From NCBI GenBank assembly GCA_030038895.1, contig JASHQX010000139.1, positions 1 to 38,985 on the forward strand: 38,985 bases of DNA. The letters run 5' to 3'. Shown here one piece after another: positions 1 through 6,727 of this stretch; the stretch's first letter is position 1, and each line of letters opens with the position of its first letter. Position numbers and translations under genes: made by a program. Source of the stretch: Thermoplasmata archaeon (lineage in GTDB: Archaea > Thermoplasmatota > Thermoplasmata > Lutacidiplasmatales > UBA184). Under the pieces are notes generated by a model that saw only the letters and a list, made by a program, of their open reading frames with translations, did not search any database and had not been told where the DNA came from.

Positions 1-1
1 C

Positions 2-265
2 CTCGAGGCGCTGGCCGAGGGAACACCCGTCGTCGCCTCGCGAGTCGGCGGAATCCCTGAGGTCGTCGAGGAGGGAAAGGCGGGCCTGCTGGTTCCACCC
101 CGGTCGCCGGAGGAGCTCGCGCAGGCGATCGAGACCCTGTGGAACGATCGAGAGCTCGCCGGCCGTTTCGGGGCGTACGGTCGCGATCAGGTGGTGCCGC
201 GATACTCCTGGGATCGTCTCGCCGACCGGCTCTCGACGCTGTACCGGGAGGTCGTACAGCCGTGA
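2..265 (+). CDS. Glycosyltransferase family 4, C-terminal fragment
   Basis: The reading frame is open from base 2 and stops at TGA 263-265. It encodes about 87 residues typical of the C-terminal (nucleotide-sugar binding) Rossmann domain of GT4 retaining glycosyltransferases: an E-x7 type segment LEALAEGTPVVASRVGGIPE, then a G-LLVPP loop and a helical tail ending in LYREVVQP. The 5' part lies outside the window. The stop overlaps the GTG start of the next glycosyltransferase (GTGA), so the two are translationally coupled and probably build the same surface glycan. Family call is firm; the acceptor is unknown. Confidence 0.85.
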   Translation, partial: LEALAEGTPVVASRVGGIPEVVEEGKAGLLVPPRSPEELAQAIETLWNDRELAGRFGAYGRDQVVPRYSWDRLADRLSTLYREVVQP

Positions 266-1419
266 AGATCGTCCACGTCACCCTGCGGTTCGATGCACCC
301 GGCGGCGTCGAGACGAACGTGCACGAACTCACCCGGCGGATGCGGGCCGCGGGGGACGAAGTCGAGGTCTTCGCGAGCGACCTCTACGACGAATCCTCGG
401 GGGAACGACGGACCGACTACCGACCCGTCGTCGACGGGGTGCCGGTCCGTCGGTTTCCCGTCCGCCGCCGGCTCGTCCCGCACCTCAACCTGCCGCTGAT
501 GGTCGGGCTCATCGACGCGCTCTCCGAGAGCGGCGCTGACGTGATCCACGCGCACTCCCATCGGTACGGCCACGTGTTGCAGGCCGCTGCTGTCGCAGAC
601 CGACGTGGGATTCCGCTCGTCATCTCGACGTCGTACCACCCGCCGGACCTTCGGGAGTCCTGGCGCAACCGGAACCTACTACGCCTCGACGACGTCGCCT
701 TCGGCATGAGTGCGTACCGGACCGCCCGCGCGATCGTGGTCCAGTCGGAGCTCGAGGCCCGGATCCTCCGTGAGTTCGCCCCGAGCGACCGGATCCGGAT
801 CGTTCCTCCAGGGGTTGACCTCGAGGCGTGGAGCCACCCCTCGGCCGATCGGGCCGACGCACTTGACCTCCCTACCGAGTACTTCGTTTTCGTCGGGCGC
901 ATCGCCGCGAACAAGGGCCTTCCCTCCCTCGTGGACGCCGTCGCCGAGCTCCCCATAGGCGCCCGCCGTCCCCTCGTCCTCCTCGGGGCGGACTGGGGCG
1001 AACGGGCCTCTCTCGAGGAGCGGGCCCGTCGCCGGGGGGTGTCCGACGTGCTCCACTGGCTCGGGTACTTCCCCGACCGGAGCGTCTATCGAGCCGTGAT
1101 CCGGGGGGCGCGTGCCCTCGTCCTGCCGTCCGAGTGGGAGGCGTACGGGTTCGTGCTTCTCGAGGCGATGGCCGCGCACACTCCCATCGTCGCGACCGCG
1201 GTCGGCGCGGTTCCCGAAGTGTTGGACGGGGGGCAGCTGGGACTCCTCGTCCCCTATGGCAACCCGAGCGCCCTCGCACTGGCGATGCGGCAGATCCTCG
1301 AAGATCCGGGCGGCGCGCGGCAGCGCTCGGACGCCGCGGCGGCGAAGGTCCAGGGGCTCGACTGGTCGGTCTCGTCCGAGCGGTTCCGCGCGCTCTACCG
1401 TGAGGTGGCACGCGGCTGA
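262..1419 (+). CDS. Glycosyltransferase family 4 (GT-B fold)
   Basis: A 385-residue GT4 glycosyltransferase that should transfer a sugar from a nucleotide donor onto a glycan, at the cytoplasmic face of the membrane. The ORF track starts at 139, but GTG 262 is preferred: it gives VKIVHVTLRFDAPGG, which aligns with the paralog at 1782, it overlaps the upstream stop as GTGA, and GGGAGG lies 8-10 nt upstream. The N-terminal domain has the glycine-rich APGGVE loop and HAHSHRYGH. The C-terminal domain has FVGRIAANKGL and the donor-binding LPSEWEAYGFVLLEAMA with the E-x7-E arrangement. It is about half identical by eye to the next gene, which points to tandem duplication. Substrate is not predictable. 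Confidence 0.9.
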   Translation: MKIVHVTLRFDAPGGVETNVHELTRRMRAAGDEVEVFASDLYDESSGERRTDYRPVVDGVPVRRFPVRRRLVPHLNLPLMVGLIDALSESGADVIHAHSHRYGHVLQAAAVADRRGIPLVISTSYHPPDLRESWRNRNLLRLDDVAFGMSAYRTARAIVVQSELEARILREFAPSDRIRIVPPGVDLEAWSHPSADRADALDLPTEYFVFVGRIAANKGLPSLVDAVAELPIGARRPLVLLGADWGERASLEERARRRGVSDVLHWLGYFPDRSVYRAVIRGARALVLPSEWEAYGFVLLEAMAAHTPIVATAVGAVPEVLDGGQLGLLVPYGNPSALALAMRQILEDPGGARQRSDAAAAKVQGLDWSVSSERFRALYREVARG

Positions 1420-1538
1420 CCGCGGCGCCGGTCGAGCCGGATGAGCTCCTGCCCGACGTGGTCGAGGTCGCGTCCCGCGTCACCTGGGGTGAAACGGGCC
1501 ATCACGCACAGGAATCGCCCGATCAGACCGACGAGCAT
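1395..1538 (-). CDS. Possible 47-residue protein, unrecognised
   Basis: A short minus-strand frame beginning ATG at 1538 encodes MLVGLIGRFLCVMARF then a charged helix-like stretch. Third positions are strongly G/C, as in real genes here, and this is the only gene-like content of the 344-nt gap between the two glycosyltransferases. A CGAAATCTAT sequence, resembling a BRE/TATA pair, lies about 44 nt upstream on the same strand. The 3' end overlaps the convergent glycosyltransferase by 25 nt. No family is recognised, and the codon signal could be by chance in such GC-rich DNA. Confidence 0.25.
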   Translation of the reverse strand: MLVGLIGRFLCVMARFTPGDAGRDLDHVGQELIRLDRRRGQPRATSR

Positions 1539-1781
1539 GCTGAGCGCCTTCTGCGACCCCCGGAGGAGAACGGGTGCGATAGATTTCGCTTTGGACCGCG
1601 GCGCGGGAACCTCCCGCAAGGAACCACCAGCCTCCCACGAACGGTAAAGAAGACCTCCGGTCGTTCTCCTCGGGATGCGAGTCCCCTCGGCCGGTCCGGG
1701 TCTCTTCGATGCGCCCCAGGGGTGCGGGTGGGTCGTCCGAGCGCGACCGTTCGAGGGTGAGGGATGGGGCGTCCCGGTGAC

Positions 1782-2960
1782 ATGAGGATCGCCCAGGTGA
1801 CCCTGCGGTACGACGCGCCCGGCGGGGTCGAGACCACCGTCCAGAAGCTGAGCCGCGGGCTTCAGGCGCGCGGAGAGGACGTCGAGGTATTCGCGAGCGA
1901 CCTGGTCGACGAGTCGGGATGGGTCCGTCGCGCCGACTTCCCCCCGACGGTCGATGGCATCCCCGTCCACCGTTTCGCCGCCATCAAGCAGCCGGTCCCT
2001 GGTCTCAGCCTCCCGTATCTCGCCGGTCTCGCGGGCGCCCTCGCCGATAGCCGCCCCGACCTCATCCACGCCCATTCCCATCGGTACGGCCACGTCCTCC
2101 AGGCGACCGCCGTCGCCCGTCGCCGGAGACTTCCGATTGTGATCTCGACGCATTACCACCCGGCGGACGTGCACGAGCCGGCGCTGAAGAAGCGGCTCCT
2201 CCGCGTCGAGGATTACCTGTTCGGTTTCGCATCCTACCGGGACGCGGACGCGCTCGTCGTCGAGTCGGAGCTCGAGCGCTCCCTCGTGCGCGAATTCGAC
2301 TTTGGCGGGCCGGTCCGCGTCATCCCCCCCGGGATCGACCTTGAGGAGTGGCAGGACCCGGCCGCCGACCAGCCCGAGGGGCTCCACCTCCCGGAGGAGT
2401 ACTTCCTTTTCGTCGGGCGCATCGCGCGAAACAAGGGCCTAGCCTTCCTGTTCGACGCTCTCGCACGCGTGCCCACCTCCGAGCGCCTCCCCCTCGTCTT
2501 GGTCGGTCCGGATTGGGGGGAGCGGGCCGAGCTCGGGGCCCGGGCCCGACGCCTCAACATCGATGAGGCGGTACGCTGGTTTGGCCCCTACCCCGATCGA
2601 CGGACGTATCGAGCGATCCTCCGTCGAGCGTGCGCGCTCGTCCTTCCTTCGGAGTGGGAGGCGTACGGACTCGTCCTCTTGGACGCCATGGCTGCCCGGA
2701 CCCCGATCGTTGCGACCGAAGTCGGCGCGGTCCCCGAGGTGCTCGAACGGGGCCGCGCAGGTCGGCTCGTTCCGTACGGCGACTTCGAGGTGCTCGCATC
2801 GGCGCTCCGCGACGTGCGGGGGAATCCGGGACGGACGCGCGAGCTCGTGGCCCGCGGTGCCGAGAAAGTCCAGCAATGTGACTGGTCCGTGGCCGTCGAA
2901 CGGCACCTGGCCCTCTACCGTGAGCTGGAGGAGAACCGTTCGAGGGGGACGACCGCCTAG
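1782..2960 (+). CDS. Glycosyltransferase family 4, paralog of the preceding gene
   Basis: A 392-residue GT4 enzyme with the same landmarks as its upstream neighbour: APGGVETTV, HAHSHRYGHVLQ, FVGRIARNKGL and LPSEWEAYGLVLLDAMA. Two starts compete. ATG 1764 has GAGGGTGA 3 nt upstream, and ATG 1782 has GGTGA only 1 nt upstream. I chose 1782 because the protein then begins MRIAQVTLRYDAPGG, in register with the paralog. Similarity runs the full length, including near-identical DNA around the HRYGH motif. The two probably add related sugars in one pathway. Its 3' end abuts the convergent aminotransferase. Confidence 0.9.
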   Translation: MRIAQVTLRYDAPGGVETTVQKLSRGLQARGEDVEVFASDLVDESGWVRRADFPPTVDGIPVHRFAAIKQPVPGLSLPYLAGLAGALADSRPDLIHAHSHRYGHVLQATAVARRRRLPIVISTHYHPADVHEPALKKRLLRVEDYLFGFASYRDADALVVESELERSLVREFDFGGPVRVIPPGIDLEEWQDPAADQPEGLHLPEEYFLFVGRIARNKGLAFLFDALARVPTSERLPLVLVGPDWGERAELGARARRLNIDEAVRWFGPYPDRRTYRAILRRACALVLPSEWEAYGLVLLDAMAARTPIVATEVGAVPEVLERGRAGRLVPYGDFEVLASALRDVRGNPGRTRELVARGAEKVQQCDWSVAVERHLALYRELEENRSRGTTA

Positions 2961-4090
2961 CCCGCCCGGATCTCCTCAGCGTACGTCCGAATGATCCCGA
3001 TGCCCTTGCGTAGGTTCGGCCGGGACGCGGCGAATGATAGCCTCAGGTGCGAGGCGCCGAGGGACCCGAAGGCGTCGCCGGGGGTCGTGATCACCCCGCG
3101 CGACAGGAGCTCGGTCGCGACCCCGAGCGCCGGCCGGGGCCACTCGAACGAAGGGAAGACGTAGAACGCGCCGGCGGGGCGGACCACGTCGAGGCCCGGT
3201 ATCTGTTTGAGGAGCCGGACCACGAGCTCTCGCCGCGCGCGGAACTCCCGGACCATCGCCTCGATTGTCCCGTCCCCCGCCTTGAGACCAGCGAGGACCG
3301 CCGCCTGGATCGGAGTGGCCGGGCAGGCCATGATGTGATAGTGAATCTTGTTGAAGTCGGGGGCGAGGCGTCGGGGGGCGAGGAGGAACCCCACGCGCCA
3401 GCCGGTCATCGCGAGGGTCTTCGAGAACGAGTTGACGATCACGGCGCGGTCAGTTCGTCCCCAGAACGACGTCGCCTCTCCATCGTAGACGATCTGCTCG
3501 TAGACCTCGTCCGAAACGATCGTGAGGTCGTGCCGGTCGGCGAACGCGACGAGCTGGTCGACGACCGATCGGGGGAACACGCCTCCGGTCGGGTTGGAGG
3601 GGCTGTTCACGATCAGGACGCGCGTGCGGTCGGTGACCAGCCGTTCTAGCTCGTCGAGGTCGGGCAGGTACTTGCGGGAGGCTCGGAGACTGTAGGGGAT
3701 CGGCACGGCCCCGAGGAGACGCGCGTGCGCCGGGTAGAGCACAAAGCCGGGATTGGGGACGAGGACCTCGTCGCCGGGATCGTACAGGGATAGCGCCACT
3801 ACCATGAGCGCCTCGGACCCCCCGCAGGTGACGATGACGTTCTCCCGGGTCGTCGTTGGCTCCTTCACCGCGTACCGCCCGGCGATCGCATCGCGAAGGG
3901 GGAGGAGACCCGCTGAGGGCCCGTAGTGATTCATCCCCTCGCGCGTGGCCCGCGCGAGCGCCTCGAGCACCACGGGGGGAGGCTCGAAGTCCGGCTCCCC
4001 GAGACCGAGGTTGACCGTGTTCGGAGGCGCGGCGTCGAACATTTTGCGGATGCCGGAGATCTCAATCGAGCTCACCCGGCGGGCGACCAC
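2957..4090 (-). CDS. PLP-dependent aminotransferase, class I (AspC-like)
   Basis: A 377-residue fold-type I aminotransferase. Visible landmarks in order: NLGLGEPDF near the N terminus, GGSEAL, NSPSNPTGGVFP (substrate/PLP Asn-Pro-Thr-Gly), SDEVYEQIVYDG, and NSFSKTLAMTGWRVG with the Schiff-base lysine in SFSKT. The Arg of the C-terminal LRLSFA segment is expected to bind the substrate carboxylate. The likely reaction is amino-group exchange between aspartate or another amino acid and 2-oxoglutarate. GTG 4090 is the chosen start: a TATA-like CTCATTATC on the complementary strand at 4112-4120 is about 27 nt upstream, fitting a leaderless message. It diverges from purA and ends 4 nt inside the convergent glycosyltransferase. 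Confidence 0.92.
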   Translation of the reverse strand: MVARRVSSIEISGIRKMFDAAPPNTVNLGLGEPDFEPPPVVLEALARATREGMNHYGPSAGLLPLRDAIAGRYAVKEPTTTRENVIVTCGGSEALMVVALSLYDPGDEVLVPNPGFVLYPAHARLLGAVPIPYSLRASRKYLPDLDELERLVTDRTRVLIVNSPSNPTGGVFPRSVVDQLVAFADRHDLTIVSDEVYEQIVYDGEATSFWGRTDRAVIVNSFSKTLAMTGWRVGFLLAPRRLAPDFNKIHYHIMACPATPIQAAVLAGLKAGDGTIEAMVREFRARRELVVRLLKQIPGLDVVRPAGAFYVFPSFEWPRPALGVATELLSRGVITTPGDAFGSLGASHLRLSFAASRPNLRKGIGIIRTYAEEIRAG

Positions 4091-4111
4091 GCGCGTCGCA
4101 CCGAAGGGGTA

Positions 4112-4120
4112 CTCATTATC
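4112..4120 (-). promoter_or_regulatory. TATA-like box for the class I aminotransferase
   Basis: An A/T patch (read GATAATGAG on the minus strand) stands in GC-rich DNA about 27 nt before the GTG at 4090, the spacing expected if transcription starts at the start codon. The intergenic region also has to drive purA in the opposite direction. Confidence 0.45.
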
Positions 4121-4224
4121 GTTGTGCCGTGTGATGCTGCGTCACGCGCCGGGAGAGCCGGACGCGTTCGCAAGCACAAGCGGTTTCTACACGGCGCCGC
4201 TCGGGAGAGCGGGCACGGGAGAGC

Positions 4225-5565
4225 ATGACCGTTCGGGTTGTCGTCGGAGCCCAGTTCGGAGACGAGGCCAAGGGAAAGATCACGGACTATCTTGCTGCGA
4301 ACGCCCGGTACGTCGTCCGCTCCGCCGGAGGACCGAACACGGGCCACACCGTCCACACGCCCGAAGGGACCGTCATCCTCCACCAGCTCTCTTGCGGAGT
4401 CCTCCGTCCGCACACCGTCGGCGTGAGCGGACCCGGGATGGTCCTCCAACCGATGAAGCTCGAGGACGAGATGCACGACCTCGAGAAGCGGGGCCTCCTC
4501 CGCGGGGAGGTCGTCATCTCGGACCGTGCGCATGCGATCCTCCCGATCCACGAGATCGAGGACGCCTGGGAGGACGACCTCCGGGGAAAGAAGGATCCTC
4601 ACGCGAGCCTCGGGACGACCCGGCGGGGGGTGGGCCCCGCGTACGCCGACCGGGCGGGCCGGTGGGGGATCCGCATGTCGGACCTCACCCGTCCGGCGAT
4701 TCTCCGAGACCGTCTCGAACTCCTCTACGCGACAAAGACCCACATCCCGGGTCTCCCTCCGCGCGAGGAGTTGACGGGCCAGCTCGCCGAGGTCGGTTCC
4801 CGCCTCGCGCCGCTCATTCGGCCCACAGAGCCGATCGTCTGGGACGCCATCGCTCGCGGCGATAACGTCCTCCTCGAAGGAGCCCAGAGCGCGCTTCTCG
4901 ACGTCGACTTCGGAACCTATCCCTACGTGACGAGCTCGCACCCCACGAGCGCTGGGGCGCTCGTCGGGAGCGGGATCCCCCCGACCGAAGTCGACGAGGT
5001 AATCGGGGTCTCGAAGGCGTACACGACGCGCGTGGGCGCGGGGCCGTTCCCGACCGAGGACACAGGGGAAGCGGGCGAATACCTCCGCCGCGTCGGCGGA
5101 GAGCGAGGGGCAACCACCGGACGCGAGCGCCGGTGCGGCTGGCTCGATCTCTCCCTCCTACGCTACGTCGCCCGGCTCAATGGACTCACTTCGCTCGCGA
5201 TCAGCAAGGTCGATGTCCTCGGGGGCCTGGACGAGGTGCCGGTCTGCGTCCAGTACGTGATGCCCGATGGCAGCACGGTCCGCGATCTCCTTCCATCCCA
5301 GGCCGACGATCTCGCGCGTGCCCAGCCCGTCTACGAGCGACTTCCCGGCTGGCCCGAATTCCACGAACGGCTCAAGGAGCGGATCCGCCGGGAAGGCGCT
5401 CGGGCGCTACCGACCGAGCTCCGAAGGTACCTCGGCCGGATCGCCTCCGAGACCGGCGTGGCCGTCGAGTACGTTGGCTACGGGCCGGGCCGGGACGAGA
5501 CGGTCCGTCTCGACATCGGTCCGAACCGACCCTCTGCCCAGGGACTCCCGGCGTGGTCGGGCTAG
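4225..5565 (+). CDS. purA: Adenylosuccinate synthetase
   Basis: A 446-residue cytoplasmic enzyme that joins IMP and aspartate using GTP, the first committed step to AMP. Diagnostic segments: AQFGDEAKGKITD (GTP-binding loop), GGPNTGHTV with the catalytic His, TTRRGVGPAYADRAGR (IMP-binding), YPYVTSSHPT, and TRVGAGPFPTE. The GTP loop reads GDEAKGK where most orthologs have GDEGKGK. Length is at the bacterial/eukaryal end rather than the shorter (about 340-residue) form found in some other archaea. It diverges from the aminotransferase and is followed 6 nt later by a membrane protein. Confidence 0.95.
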   Translation: MTVRVVVGAQFGDEAKGKITDYLAANARYVVRSAGGPNTGHTVHTPEGTVILHQLSCGVLRPHTVGVSGPGMVLQPMKLEDEMHDLEKRGLLRGEVVISDRAHAILPIHEIEDAWEDDLRGKKDPHASLGTTRRGVGPAYADRAGRWGIRMSDLTRPAILRDRLELLYATKTHIPGLPPREELTGQLAEVGSRLAPLIRPTEPIVWDAIARGDNVLLEGAQSALLDVDFGTYPYVTSSHPTSAGALVGSGIPPTEVDEVIGVSKAYTTRVGAGPFPTEDTGEAGEYLRRVGGERGATTGRERRCGWLDLSLLRYVARLNGLTSLAISKVDVLGGLDEVPVCVQYVMPDGSTVRDLLPSQADDLARAQPVYERLPGWPEFHERLKERIRREGARALPTELRRYLGRIASETGVAVEYVGYGPGRDETVRLDIGPNRPSAQGLPAWSG

Positions 5566-5571
5566 TGGCCC

Positions 5572-6441
5572 GTGGCGTTCGACCCGTTCCTCTACGCCGC
5601 CTTAGGGGCGGGGGTCCTTACGGGGCGCATCGTTCGCGCTCGCACTCCGTGGACCGGCCGGCTCACCCGCGTGACGATCGTGGTCCTCGTTGGACTGCTC
5701 GGAACCCTCCTCGATTCCGTTCCGGCCGGCTCGCTCGCAGTCACTCTCCCCGTCGCCCTCGGCTTCTCGCTCCTCGTTCTCGGCCTGACGGGCGGGCTCT
5801 ACCTGCTTCTCACACGTGAAGAGCCGACGACCCCCGGGACCTCAATCGCGCCCGGTTCAAGAGAGAGGATTCCGTTCGGAGGAATCCTGGTAGCCGCCCT
5901 TGTCGGAGGGTTCGTCCTGGGCCACTTCGTGACCCTTCCGAGCGCGAGTGGGATCACCTGGGCCCTCTACGTGATGCTCGCACTGATTGGCTTCGACCTC
6001 AAGCTCGAGTGGGTCCAAGTGAAGGTGCTGGCCGTCCCGATCGCCTCCGCAGGGACCGCAGCGGTGGCGAGCGCCGTTCTGTTTGCGGTCGTCTCCGGCA
6101 TCCCGTGGACCGTCTCGTTCGCGACGTCGCTCGCGTTCGGTTGGTACAGCCTAGCGGGTCCTCTCGTCGCGGCGAGGGCCGGCACGCTCTTCGGACTCCT
6201 CGCATTCCTTACGAACTTCTTCCGGGAGAACCTCACGATGGTCCTGAGCCCGTACCTCGGCCGAAGGCTCCGGGGCGGCGGTTTGGCCGCGATCGGTGGA
6301 GCGACATCCATGGACACGACGCTCTACTTCATCACGCGGTACGGCGATGAGCGTGCCGGCAGCCTGGCCCTAGCGACCGGGCTCGTTCTCACGCTGACGG
6401 CCGGGCTGGTCCTCCCCGCACTGCTCGCTCTGCCGATATAA
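5572..6441 (+). CDS. LysO-like (DUF340) membrane exporter
   Basis: A 289-residue integral membrane protein with about eight hydrophobic segments. The signature GWYSLAGPL, then LLAFLTNFFRENLTMVLSPYLGRR and GGATSMDTTLYFITR, matches the LysO/YbjE family, whose E. coli member exports lysine. The repeated hydrophobic halves and the polar GATSMDTT motif in the second half are typical of the transporter. The start is GTG 5572, six bases after purA ends, so the two are probably co-transcribed. Its stop codon lies in the A/T patch that serves as the tRNA-Val promoter. Family is fairly sure; the substrate is inferred from relatives. Confidence 0.8.
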   Translation: MAFDPFLYAALGAGVLTGRIVRARTPWTGRLTRVTIVVLVGLLGTLLDSVPAGSLAVTLPVALGFSLLVLGLTGGLYLLLTREEPTTPGTSIAPGSRERIPFGGILVAALVGGFVLGHFVTLPSASGITWALYVMLALIGFDLKLEWVQVKVLAVPIASAGTAAVASAVLFAVVSGIPWTVSFATSLAFGWYSLAGPLVAARAGTLFGLLAFLTNFFRENLTMVLSPYLGRRLRGGGLAAIGGATSMDTTLYFITRYGDERAGSLALATGLVLTLTAGLVLPALLALPI

Positions 6442-6450
6442 AATCCTTAA
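6434..6450 (+). promoter_or_regulatory. Box A (TATA) region of tRNA-Val
   Basis: The A/T-rich run GATATAAAATCCTTAA lies 29-45 nt upstream of the mature tRNA 5' end. It overlaps the stop codon of the upstream exporter gene. Confidence 0.55.
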
Positions 6451-6478
6451 GCGCGCGGGGGACTCGCGGGGATTCGTC

Positions 6479-6551
6479 GGGCTCGTGGTCCAGCGGTTAC
6501 GACGTCGCTCTCACACAGCGAAGGTCGCCGGTTCGAATCCGGCCGAGCCCA
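6479..6551 (+). tRNA. tRNA-Val (anticodon CAC)
   Basis: The cloverleaf can be drawn by hand. Acceptor GGGCTCG pairs with CGAGCCC. The anticodon arm is TCGCT-CTCACAC-AGCGA with anticodon CAC, and the T-arm GCCGG-TTCGAAT-CCGGC is perfectly paired. The discriminator base is A. No CCA is encoded and there is no intron. A T-rich run (CGTTTTACTC) about 25 nt downstream may end transcription. Confidence 0.95.
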
Positions 6552-6570
6552 TCCGATTAGGCCGCCTCGA

Positions 6571-6585
6571 CCCTCGTTTTACTCG
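6571..6585 (+). terminator. Possible T-rich terminator after tRNA-Val
   Basis: Archaeal transcription commonly stops at short T runs. The TTTT within CTCGTTTTACTCG is the only such run in the 176-nt gap between tRNA-Val and the thermopsin gene. Confidence 0.3.
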
Positions 6586-6727
6586 GGGCCGACCGGGAGT
6601 CGTGGGGCCGTTTACCCACGAATGCTCAGCGGCCTAGCGTTCTCCACACCGCCGCCGGGTCGGCGGAGGGTCGTCATTCCCGTTCTTGCACCAAGAAGTC
6701 CATAACCCCGGGCTCGATTGACCTGCC

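Noticed and set aside
1395-2387. Minus-strand 330-residue ORF
   Set aside because: Mostly antisense to the second glycosyltransferase. Only its last 47 codons lie in intergenic DNA, and these are reported separately as a weak candidate.
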